64,000 nt of DNA from Tilletiaria anomala UBC 951. Lineage: Eukaryota; Basidiomycota; Exobasidiomycetes; Georgefischeriales; Tilletiariaceae. The DNA lies in NCBI RefSeq assembly GCF_000711695.1, contig NW_013546946.1:1-64000 (forward strand). Reading direction: 5' to 3'. The position numbers were made by a program, and so were the translations under genes. The notes under the pieces are model-generated. The model made no database searches. It was given only the letters and a program-made list of their open reading frames with translations, and was not told where the DNA came from. Each line of letters begins with the position of its first letter. Position 1 is the stretch's first letter. This document shows positions 11,786 through 22,506 of this stretch, piece by piece.

Positions 11786-13739
11786 TCACCCGCGCGAGAC
11801 CGGCTGCGAAGGGAAGCTCATCATGGAATGGCGATACGACGACGGTGGGAATTTGGAGCGAATCGATCTATTCACCGCAGCAGAAGTGGCGGCATCGATG
11901 CTAGAACCGCCGGTGCGCATGGCTGCGGGGCCACCACTGCTAGCAAACCCAAGCGTCGACCCGGAGCGCTGTTGCTGGCGAGCGTGATGGCCAAGCGCCG
12001 AGCTGCTTCTGCTTGGCGGCCGTGCGCGCACTGCAGCAGCAGCATTCGACCACGGTGCGATAGACGGTGCTTTAAGCGATGCGAGGGGTGGCATGTTCGA
12101 GATGGACGACCGCCTGTGCCCCAGGGTATTGGAGAAGTCCACAACCCTGCCCCTCATCGATGTACTGTTGCGTGCAGGAGAAGCATTCTCCTTGACATTG
12201 CCGTTCGCTCCATCCCGTCCTGCTGGGAGGCCGGCGGAGCTCTGTGGGCGGCCAGTCCGTGCCGCTGCGGCCTTGTTGAGGCGAGGCTCGATGGATGGCG
12301 CGCGCAGAGACGCTGGTCGAGCGGCCGCAGAAACGGTCCGCTTATGGCCCGGTGTCTGCATGTGGGAAAGAGGGATCATCGCATACACCGCCCTCGGCTC
12401 GTCAGCGTTTAACCTGAATTGAAATTCTGATGAATGCTCTCACATTCGAAAAGTCGACCTCCCTACGCTCCCTTGGCCCAGCGCTGCACTGCGACGAGCT
12501 GACGGTCCTGTTCATGCTCCCCGTCCTTGGTAAAGGCGAGAAGGCCGAAGGAGGTGTCGACTTGACACTGTTACCGCCAGTGGGTGTCGAGACAGAAGGA
12601 GTAGACCCACTAAGGCGAGCGGCAGCAGCCTTGTTTGTCCGGGGGGTGATCGTCGGAGTCTGCAAGCTGGCCAGTTTGATCCCGCTGCTCGCGCGCTTGT
12701 GGCCGGGCGTGCTGCTGAAATCGACTGCAACGCGCTCACGAGCAGAGACCGGCGGAGGCGTGCTGTATGCCGTCGCCTCTGCTCCACCCGCCAAGGCGCC
12801 GAGGCGAGCTGCGACGGCTTTGTTCATGCGCGGCGCCACGGTTGGCTTGACGAGGGACTTGGGCGATGCTACATCCGCCCTGGGGAAACCGGAGATGCCC
12901 ACGGGCCCCAAAGACGACGAGGTGGATGAGCTGCTCGCGTCACGCCTCGGCACAGCAGGGAGCTCGATGCCCATGCGCAACGCTGCGGCTCGCGACATGC
13001 GTGGCTGGATCGATGGCTTGGCAACGCTAGATGGGATCGGTCGCGCACGAAAGACTTTGGGAGGGCTGATGCCAGCGGAGTTGGTTCCTTGTGACCCGGA
13101 GCCACTTCTGTACATCGAGTTTTCAATCTGAGGCAGAGATATCTCTTCTTGTAGATCGAGCTCCTCGCCGTTGTTGGCGTCGAATGCACGCCCGTCTTCA
13201 TCGTACAGCACGTCGTTCGCCTGCACGAGAACGGTGTCGCTGGGTGCGAACGGATCCGCTACGACGTAGCCATCAGAAAGCTCGGGGAAGCAGATGGCAA
13301 TCTGGCGCTCCGCACCCACAAGAGAAGGCGATCCGTAGAAGCATTCGGTACCGTACATCGCGCGCAGCCCATCTGAACGTGGGGTAACGGAGTCCCGTGC
13401 ATCCATCGCGCCAACTTGTTCTCGCTGCCCGAGACCAATCATGTCGAGCCACATCGCTGGCGCGCTCTTGCGCTCAAGTACCATGACGTAGATAGGGCAT
13501 CCAGTCAGACGATTGACCCACTTGCGCTCGTCTGCCTCGCAAGCAAGGAACTCGCTGAGAAAGTCTTCATCGTCCGGATGCCTCCACTCCTCCATGCGTT
13601 CCTCGAGGATAGAGAAGCCGGCTTCTTGGATGCATCGGATGATCGCGAGCCGGTGCACTTGTGCGGCCGACTTTGCGAGGATGGCGATGGTGCGCGAGAG
13701 GCGGATGTACTGCGGCGACGCGCCTTCAAGGTTGTCCAT
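11786..13739 (-). CDS. NDPK-like domain protein with repeated PRxNKAAAAR motifs
   Basis: Exons 13739-12444 and 12355-11786 (88-nt intron) give 621 aa. The join rebuilds VDFSNTPGHKR, a repeat seen elsewhere in the protein. Residues about 15-153 resemble a nucleoside diphosphate kinase fold (RTIAIL near the start, LRAMYGTECFYGSP, then AERQIAICFPE). The catalytic His of NxxHGSD is Tyr135 and the Asp is Pro138, so phosphotransfer is unlikely. The remaining about 470 aa are Ser/Pro-rich. They carry five copies of a 15-residue motif of the type (K/A)P(S/T)IxPRxNKAAAAR at about 241-255, 298-312, 361-375, 451-465 and 528-542, and three VDFSxTxGH(K/R)R motifs at 339, 428 and 503. The start is the only in-frame ATG; the frame is open further upstream without one. 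Function unknown. Confidence 0.8.
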
Positions 13740-15030
13740 GCTGGAGAACGCACGAGCCTCGCCGTTGCGCGCAGGCGCTTGTGCTGGCTGATATGGTTGA
13801 TGAAGCAAAGGTAAGGGGAAGTGTAGGCCGCCCGTTCCGGGCTGCAGCTCTCTCCAGCAAGCAGACCGGCGCCGATATAAGTACAACAGGGCGTGACCCT
13901 CTGAAGTGATAACGTGGTATTGAAGGCAGTGGTGGGATGCACACACAAGGGTGACCTGCGAGGAGCACTGCGACCGGAGCAGGAGTGCAATGAACACTAA
14001 AATGCTAATAGGCGGGGCAGTCGAACACAGTACGACTCACTCCACTGGCCGTCCTGCACACGCAACCACGACGGCATGAACGACACCTCCCCAATCGTCG
14101 GGATGGGCGTGTTGTTGCCAAGCATGTGTGTTCTGGCCAGGCTGCGGTGGAGGCGATTGTGCCTCTCTCGTCTTCAGACAGTTCTGCTGCCTGCAGTTGA
14201 GAGTGCTGCTTGCTCCACAGATGAGACATCGTATCACTCACAATCTTTATTTGCGCTTTAACCCTAACTCAAGCCAGGTGCGGGAGGCCATTGAACATTC
14301 ATCAAGCTTTGGGATGTGTTTTGCTCGTCAAATAAGACCACTCGCTCAGAGTAAGCCTATCACACAACTGCCGCTCTCATGGTCAGAGAGCCATTGCAGA
14401 TCCAACTTAAGCCAAAGATGCTGGGAATATTCACAAGCAGCATCATACAACGCGCTTCAGTTCCTGTGCATGCAGTTGTGTGCTCGGCATCAACTATACC
14501 CATTGCTTCTTCCTGGACGCACTCTTGTGCGAAGCGAGAGGACGCATAACGAGGGGAGGACCAGGCAGCGAATGTACATGGTCTTACCTGCTCCCTCTAG
14601 AAAGCACCATAACGCGAAAGGAATCTGGTCGGGTCGCTCCAGAAGAATCTAGAGCCGTGCACGACGCCTCCCTCTTAACAGGCAATTTGGACGATGTCGA
14701 AGTGCCAGCAACGAGCAGTCCTAGCGCAGCTGAGCTAGATGTGACAGCTCTGCTCCAAGGGCGAGGGTAGCGATGCGTTATCCCTTGTGGTTGATGCACC
14801 TAGAACTTCGTCGGCACGGGTGTGGGCACGATATGCCAGGCATTCGCTTGCAAATACCCGTGGAGGTGCCCAGCATCCATTCCAGAAGCGGGCCATTGGA
14901 TGTCCACCGGGCGCAACAAGGAGACCCGTTGATATCGGCAGAATATGCAATCTGCTGATCGCGCGATAGACGACCGCGGAGTGCTGTATGAGCGCATCCT
15001 GCATGGAATGGGTGCTGCGGAAGCAGCTCT
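13740..15030. other. Intergenic
   Basis: 1.3 kb between two minus-strand genes. Several short ORFs, such as one ending near 14770, lack domains or convincing splice partners. No RNA gene was recognised. Confidence 0.5.
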
Positions 15031-15764
15031 TCAGCTACGTGTGCTCGTCGTCCAAGGCGCCTTGGCTACTGCTCGATAGACGCCTGCAGGACCTTCTTCG
15101 CGGTATGTCTGCCGGAGAAAGTCAAATATTCTTCAGCAATTGTGCATTGTCATCGTGTGAGGATCGCTGAGAGTCAATCACTCACCTGCATCCAGCCTGA
15201 AAGCCTTGACCTGACCAATGCGTAAGCAAGCAACCCGAGAATCGCCAAGATATAGAAAGAGACGACAGTTTGGTCCTTGTAAGAACCACGCTCTGAGGCA
15301 ACATAGAAGAAAATATAGACAAGGGACGTCAGAACCACGGCCGACGCGCAAAATAATTGCACAAGCACTAACGGAAACACCTCGCCCACACGTCTCCCTC
15401 GTATCCTGTGCCCGTGTCGTGATCGGGAGTCTCTAGCTTGGCGCCCTTGCAGATCTCCAGTCCTTGATCCAAGCAAAACTTGCGTGAGCACGTCAAGCAT
15501 GGCTTGTCTGGGTCGATCGGAGCGAAGAGAGGAATAACGGTCGAGTTGGTGGAAAAGCACGTGCACTTGCACATGTACATCGCCCGTCTCTTCGCTAGCG
15601 TGGGCGAGGGTGCGCCGTCTTGTGCGCTTATGACCTGCGCCTGATCAAAATAGTCAATTCGATCGCGTAAACCATTCAGAAGAGCATATTCATAGCACTT
15701 GACAAATCGAGAGACGCACCAGCAAGAGCCCAGTGCTGACAAGTAGGACAAGCGTTTTCGTCAT
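15031..15764 (-). CDS. Small Cys-rich single-pass membrane protein, fungal conserved type
   Basis: Four exons: 15764-15720, 15640-15373, 15292-15186 and 15108-15031, 498 nt, 165 aa. The first splice assembles a signal peptide (MTKTLVLLVSTGLLLAQ, with likely cleavage after VISA). A lumenal or extracellular segment follows with CKCTCF, CLTC, FCLDQ and ICKGA cysteines and GTGYEGDVWARCF. The second splice gives CFQRGSYKDQTVV. A transmembrane helix (VSFYILAILGLLAYALV) leads into a short basic cytosolic tail ending in TSTRS. This layout recalls a widespread fungal family of unknown function (from memory). It may act in the ER, endosome or vacuole membrane. The next gene upstream, the aquaporin, is divergent, with about 1.15 kb between the starts. 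Confidence 0.8.
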
Positions 15765-16915
15765 CGCTTCGTCCCCTTCAGCCGTTCGGTTTCGGATAAC
15801 GGGAGACTTAGATGATGATCTTCAGACAGAAAGATCGAAGAGCTGGTGCGACTTGGCCTGCGGGTCCTTTTTCGTCATCCGCTCTACCACCAAGTTTCAA
15901 CCCCCTCCAGATGCTCAGAATCAAATGTTGGATAAGTGGTGACCTAGGATGGCCGATAGCACGCGCTTTGTGACTACGTAGGACTGATGTGATGAAACAG
16001 AGGTCCGAGCGAAGAGAGCAGAGGATGGCTGGTGCCGAGAGTTGGTATGTCTCGGCCGAGAGAGACTAGTGTCAACGACAGCACGCGCACCGCGCCGAAG
16101 CGCGACTTGCGTCGTGTCTTTGAGACCGGAACAACACAAAACACACCTGAAGGCATGGTCACAAAAACAGATGAGACGACCTGTTGCGAACGACGGAAAG
16201 CTCTCATCATATTCTCACCTACTCAACTCCTCTGTGCCGTCATCAACTTTCCCCATGGAGCATGCGACCCAAGCCGGTGAATATCGCAGGGCCGTACCTG
16301 CTTTCCCGGGAATCGATCATGAGCACCTGGCAGGTCTCCGACAGGCGACAGCTGAAAAAAGCTCCAACCTCCACAAATTTGGCCGCCTATCACACCCCCG
16401 ACCGTTGCGGTCGAAACCCGTTGGAACAAAGAGTACTGCCCACCGAGACCATACCCTACCCCCACATGCATCAAACATCTCACACATCAGCCCCAAGTAT
16501 CAAGTCTCTAACAAGGGTTTCCTTTCCCCCCCTCCCCCTCGGGCAGACCTTGACACTCTCCGCACGCCTGTACTTGACTTTGAATGTTCGCAGGCTTTCT
16601 TTTCGATTGGCGCTGAGCGTTCCTGAATCTGAAGCAAAGATGTTGAACTTACAATCTCCGTCAGGTCATACCAGCTTTTGTGATATTGCAAGTTGCACCT
16701 TTGGATATGTCAAGTCTGTGCTTAGGCTCTATTGTATAAGAAACCGACTTACTCGTAATTCTTCTTTCCCATCGGGATCCCCTGCCACCCATCGCCGCTT
16801 TAAATCCACCATCTTTCCTCCGTCAATGCCTCACACTGACTCACGCTCTCTACTAAATCGACACTCATTTGGAACACGCACATCAAAAAATTAAAACCAA
16901 CCCCCCTTTTTAAAA
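15765..16915. other. Divergent promoter region
   Basis: 1.15 kb between the starts of the small membrane protein (-) and the aquaporin (+). It has pyrimidine-rich stretches near 16500-16560 and 16740-16890. ORFs here overlap in several frames without domains. No RNA gene was seen. Confidence 0.5.
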
Positions 16916-18446
16916 ATGACTCTCTCACATGATCTTGTTGCTTGCATCGGCGAATTTGTCGGCACCTTCCTCTTCCTCTTCTTGGCTGAGGGCGGAGCCA
17001 AGACGGCATCGATGACTGCCAATGCAGTCTCGGCAGCGTCGAGCAGCCCCATCGCATTGGTGGATTCCCAGACGTTGGTATACGTCAGTCTGAGCTTTGG
17101 CCTCAGGTGAATCCATGCATCACTTGTCTGAATTGTAAGGATCGGCATAGATTGACTGACATGGTGCATTCTTTCCTCCTACGACACAATTGGCCATGCA
17201 GCTTGACTGTCGTCGCATGGATGTTCTTCCGTGTCTCCGGCTCGCTTTTCAACCCTGCTATCTCCCTGGCTCTTCTCTTGGCCGGTGCTTTGCCTTGGAG
17301 GCGCTGCATTTTACTCGTCATCGCACAATTCGCAGGCGGCATTGCGGCCAACGGTATGGTTGAGGCACTCACACCCACCTTCGGCCACAGTAATATCACA
17401 ACGCTTGCACCGGGCGTATCTGTTACGCAGGGCATCTTCTTGGAGGCCATCCTCACTGCCGCTCTAGTGTTCAGCGTACTGATGCTTGCTGCGGAGAAAC
17501 ACCGCGCCACGTACCTCGCTCCAGTCGGGTAAGTGGAAAGCTTCTGCAGATGAATTCATCCACAACTGATCACTCTCGCTAACTTTGCTCTACAGCATCG
17601 GACTAACGCTTTTCGTGTGTCATCTGTTCGGCGCGCTGTGGACAGGCGCAGCGATGAATCCGGCACGCGCACTGGGCCCCTCGGTGATTCAGCGCTCGTT
17701 TCCGAATTATCACTACGTATACTACGTCGGCCCTTTTCTAGGCTCTCTCTTTGCTCTCGCATTCTATATCATCCTTAAGGTAAGCAACAGTTCCTTCAGA
17801 AGGAAAGCTTCTTGCGCTAATGCTTTATTTTCTACGCGCCTGACAGGCTTGCGATTATTCCAAGGCGGTGATGGGACAAGATGCGGATTCTCAAGACGGA
17901 CCTGGCGCAGTTTCCATCCCGGCCGCCATGTACGGCCGCGCGCGCTCGGTCTCTACTGCAAGGCGTACACGCAAAGCTGGCGGAAAGCCAACGGTGATCC
18001 AGCTAGGGTCTGGCGAGACAGCTGTGCAGATTCCTGCGTCGGCATTGGAGCAAGCTCTCGCAGCGGCGGGGGGAGACGCAGGAGCGAAAGAGGTTGATCT
18101 TGAGGCGCAAAAGGACGAAGTCGATACCGAGGCAAAGGCGCGAACGAGCACCAGCATGAGCCGTGGTACGAGCCACTTCTCCCATCGGCTTTCTCTCCAC
18201 CTTCCCGGCACCACACGCACGTCGAGCATTCACACGGACGCCACTACCTTTGCTGATGCCCGCTCCACTGCTCCTGTTACGCTGGCTCGCGAGGCAAGCC
18301 ATGCCGGAACCTTTATTATCGTCCCCGCTCCGGAAGAGAGCAGTGTCGTAGCGGAAGCTCAGTCTTCCGGCGCTATGCTCGCGCCTGGCAGCACAGAAGA
18401 TGGACTCGCAAGGGTAGGAATCTTGAAGGATGTTCTTTCTCAATAG
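16916..18446 (+). CDS. Aquaporin (MIP family) with long C-terminal tail
   Basis: Four exons: 16916-17106, 17202-17528, 17596-17779 and 17847-18446, 1302 nt, 433 aa. This is a water or small-solute channel of the plasma or vacuolar membrane. Six hydrophobic helices and both half-helix motifs are present: FNPAISL (NPA at aa 81-83) and MNPARALGP (NPA at aa 194-196, with the selectivity-filter Arg following). The channel ends near aa 235. About 190 more residues are Ser/Ala/Glu-rich and cytosolic, unusually long for the family and a possible site of regulation by phosphorylation (inference). The NPAR with a large-residue helix 2 position suggests an orthodox water channel rather than an aquaglyceroporin, but substrate cannot be assigned. 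It is convergent with the ferroportin gene, stops 85 bp apart. Confidence 0.93.
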
Positions 18447-18531
18447 CCCCGATACTTCCCACGCACCGTACTTTCTCTGGACCTTTGGGCCATGTTCGCA
18501 TCCGTTCTGCAGATGTTAAATGATGGATACT

Positions 18532-20579
18532 TCATTGTGTTTTTCTGGGAAGGAGCCTCTCCATCGTTTCTAGGTGAAGCACATGGCCGCGAAGTCTGCG
18601 TGCATAGAAGGCGACATAGACAAAGGTCGCCGCCCCAACGGCGCCGAATGAAGCGGCTGCAGCGTACTTGAATTGATCTGGTCGGTTCCACCCAAGTGTA
18701 AGGCCGTAATGTCCCTGGATATCAGGCAAAGGGAGATGAGTAACAACACTATCAAGCTTCCGCTGAGCTCACTCACGAGATCAAACGCATTTTGTAGGCT
18801 GAATTGCAGTCCTTGCAGGGCATTGCGGCGGGGGTGAGCACTCAGCGACGTTTGCACTTCAGGATATATCGTGTGTCAGTGATTGTCACCAAGTGTGAAA
18901 AGAAAGCCATGCACACTTACCCTGCGCGAGCTGGCACAAGTCGAAGCTCCAGAGTCCCACACGTGAAAGAGCAAGACCTGTAAACAATATCGCTGTGTTC
19001 CAGGGAGGAGGGTGATGTTGTGTCCCAACAGTGAAGAGCGCTACAACTGGTAGAGAAAGGGGCAAGAGCTCTGCCCACAATGACCACGTTCCAGCTCGAA
19101 CAAGCCCGATCTTGCCTTCCAAGAAAGGCCCAATAACTGTGCCGAGCAGCTCTGTCACAACACAAACGGCCCTCATGCCGGCTACAAAAGCATCGCTGTA
19201 TCGGTTCGGGGTTTAGAAGGATGAGAAAAGAAAGATTAACTTGTTTCGGAAACCAATGCAACGAACCTGTAGTCAGTCTGCGTCTTCAGATAGGCGATAA
19301 AAGTTGAATCAAACGAAAGGACCGTCATGTAAAGCAGACTGATGGATACCGAGCCTGTAAGATTGCAGTCGTTTCAGCAGTTGTCGAATACATACCCGTT
19401 TCACCCAGTGCTCACTCATGAAGATAGGCATGGCAGCAAATTCCGACCAATCCATTAGCCATCTTCTAGCCCATCGTGTGCTACCATGCATACCACGTGT
19501 ACGCAAGGCTTTTCTCCTCATGGGCTCAACCTGTTCTTGATGTTGAGCTGACTTTGCAGTCGTTCTGCGCGCCTCTGCTGCTCTCTGGTCCTTGGCAAGA
19601 AGAGGAAAGCGGTGGAACACGATTGGCAGAAAGATGAGTTCAAAGACGAGCGTCGCACCACAGAGAGCGAGCAAGATGATTGCCGACAGACGGTAATCGG
19701 CCGAGGTCAGAGCCGAGACGAATAGGGGGGCAAGAAGCTTGCTTAGAAGATCGATGCGCCTCATGTATGCATTCAGTCGAGAGAGCCGTCGCGGAGAGCC
19801 TTCTGAGATGATGGTCACCCATTCGCGTTCCACGGCGACGCTGACGCCGACGTTGCTCAACAAGAGCAAGCACCCAAGGGTTGTGATGGCCGCAAATATG
19901 GCCCAGACGTCAGCATTGGGATAACCATCTGTAGCTTTTACGCTCGGCCCCCGACCATTGTTTTGAGCGTTTGCAGTAAGTCGCGCGCTCCCGAAGATGA
20001 CGAAAAATAGCGCAAAGGATGCAATGGCGAGTAGCTTTTGGCCCAACACGAATGCCTGCACCGTCTTCACTTTGCGGTGACTGTACGTGTCGACCAAAGA
20101 AGCTGTCGAATTGGAAAAGAGAATTCCCGCGGCGGTGGTGACGAAACCATAGATGGAAGAGGGTAATAGTGAGTCGGTGAACAGGTGTACGAGATACAGT
20201 GGGAATGCAAACTCTGCAGACCGGTACGACCAGGAGCTAATGTACATGGAAGAAAGTCGCGGTCAGCACCCATTTTTACGGAGCGCAGCGCCCATCTCAT
20301 TATGCACCTGCTAGCACGTTGGATGAGGAGGAGAACGAACCCCCTCAAATCTATAGATTCGTCCTCCTTTTCACCGTCTTCGGTCACGGCTGAGTCACCA
20401 TTGGGGGATCGATTTGTGGCAGAAAGGTTAGTGTCCGCCTGGCGAGATAGCAGCGCGCCATTTTTCTCTGGTGCATCGCATTTGCAGGCGTCCACGAGCG
20501 ATGGAGGAGGTCCGAGTGTTCTTTGGGATAGCTCAATCTCATTCCTGCTCACCGGCGGTGCAGCGCTGTTGAGAGGCAT
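18532..20579 (-). CDS. Ferroportin-type metal exporter (SLC40 family)
   Basis: Six exons: 20579-20308, 20236-19416, 19354-19267, 19195-18921, 18856-18777 and 18714-18532, 1719 nt, 572 aa. Splices restore family segments: ASSSWSYRSAEFAFPLYLV (first helix), PIFMSSVSISLLYMTVLSF and YLKTQTDYSDAFVAGM. About 90 N-terminal residues are polar and cytosolic. The helices follow, with VEREWVTIIS and LNAYMRRIDLLSKLLAPLF in the first half and RAVCVVTELLGTV in the second, and a basic loop of about 70 aa (EQVEPMRRKALRTRG) between halves. The family exports Fe2+ (and in plants Co/Ni) from cytosol to outside or into organelles; which membrane applies here is unknown. Fungal members are less studied than animal and plant ones. 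Confidence 0.9.
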
Positions 20580-22506
20580 GATGGATGTATAGGCACTGGG
20601 CTGGCATCGCCCAGCCGAGCGCGCCTTGGCACGATTGCAGATCCCAATTTTTCGTCAAGCCGGTGTGCACTCCTGCTGACACTCGCGTCGATTTTTGAGT
20701 AGACCAGACGCTGCAATCATGAAAGATGACTTTTCTTATGCAACTGACACTAAGCTGTCCGACGAGACATCGAAGCGAGAGGAGAAAGAGACCAGTCAAG
20801 CCCGTCACTAACTTGAAGGTCACGCTAACACTGGAACCCAGGGTTGACCATGCTGACTGAACAGGCACTTCGACGCTTGTCATACCATCTGCGGAAGTTC
20901 TGCGGATAAACGCCAGATTCTACAGGAACCGTGTGGGCACACTGTGCACCGAACACACCGAGAGTAAATCACGCATTTTGAAGCTTTTCTTTTTATATCT
21001 CCAGGAGCGGTACTACATGCTACACTTCCTCGACACAATTGAATGGCTTTCGCTTCACACGTACGGCTCTCTGGTGCTACTCTGATGGCACTGTGGACAA
21101 GGCTTCAGCCCCGTTCCGCTCAAAATTTGGCGGCTCCTCAGCGAAATAACACGTGGCTCACATATCCACAGGCATTCCTTTTAGCACACAAATTGACGAT
21201 TCTATCTAACCCTCTCTTTTGCAGCATGATGGTCTGAGAGGTAGAGATACATCAGCTGCCTTGTGCGGTACCATAGTGTGACCATTATTTTACCAAAACT
21301 CGAATCGCCATGTCTCACAGCGTATGATCTGCCGAGATGCGACATGTCCTTGCGGAGGGTGAGAGATCAGAGACGCGTCTCCGTTGCCGCTCATCTGAAC
21401 TATAGATGGGAATGACCTACACGCACATATATATATATATGTCTTTTATGCCCTTACTCCCGTAGACTTCAAGCTGTGCGAGCCAGGCGGTCATGGACCA
21501 CGACGTGTGTGTTGTAAAGTCTGTGTCGACGAGCAGCCGATTGCATTCAGAACCAGCGTTGTGCACCGACACAGAACCACTCCAACTCACGCCCATTCTA
21601 TTGCCGCTGCCGAGTATGCTGCGATTCTACGAGTGCAGCTGACGCAGCCTCAGATGTCCAGAATCCCGAACATGGACCTTGCTCCACTGCTAAAGCGAAC
21701 GTTGTCCTCAGGCTCATGACGTTCAGCTGCGGACACGGGTTATCGCGCGCCTACGGCTGATTTGGTTGCTAAATAGACACTACCGCCCCCTTTGCAGTCC
21801 GCTCAGCCCGACGGCACGCTTCTCGAAGAAGATGCATCTTTCGGCCATGTCAACCTGGATCACGTCACGTCGGCGGACTTCCATTTCCCCTTTGAAAGTC
21901 ATGGACGAGCCCAAGGCCTCACGGTGCTCCAGCAACTGGAGGAGCCTTCTTCGGCCATCACCTGGACCTGCTTCCTCCTTCGACACCGAGGCCTGTATGG
22001 CCTCCACTCAGGCTGAATCGTCGATAGCGAATCAAGTCAGCAACGGAGTGGTAGCTTCACAGCATATATATTTCTTTTGCTTCTCGAGACATACTCCTTT
22101 GTAGCCCCCAGATCCTAGTTTTCCACTATCTCTGACTGGATGGCACAGGCTCGTCACCGTTCATCCGCAGTGGTGTTGTATTGCTAATATGGTGCACCTG
22201 GTGTCCACTGACACTGGTTCAAATGGTAGTTATAGTGCCTCTCGGCTGCCGAGGCCAGCACACAGGCCTGATCGGCGACCTTTGGTTCTCGGCGAGTTTC
22301 CATTTTTGGGAAGAGTGCACCCACGAGCCAACACATGTGAAGCCCAAGGTTGCCTTGGTGGTCCAGATAACATGATGCCCGAGTTTTCCATTGCACAGCA
22401 CACATGCTTCTGTTCTTGCAGGAGAGACAGGCCGCCACGCGGATTCATCACGGCTTGATCGCGCTTATCTGGCCTAGGATGCTTTGCGAAGGCGAGGACC
22501 GCAATC
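20580..22506. other. Divergent intergenic region with AT microsatellite and a GC-rich open island
   Basis: 1.9 kb between ferroportin (-) and the PH protein (+). It holds an (AT)7 tract at 21427-21440 in a perfect palindrome (21425-21442). A block at about 21770-22030 is open in several frames on both strands and is preceded by an acceptor-like CCCCCTTTGCAG ending near 21798. No product could be recognised. Confidence 0.5.
21427..21440. repeat. (AT)7 microsatellite
   Basis: Seven AT dinucleotides flanked by AC and GT, forming a palindrome of 18 bp. Confidence 0.9.

Noticed and set aside
13740-13997. 86-codon N-terminal extension of the NDPK-like protein
   Set aside because: It begins at GTG with no ATG in frame, and the sequence shows no conserved character.
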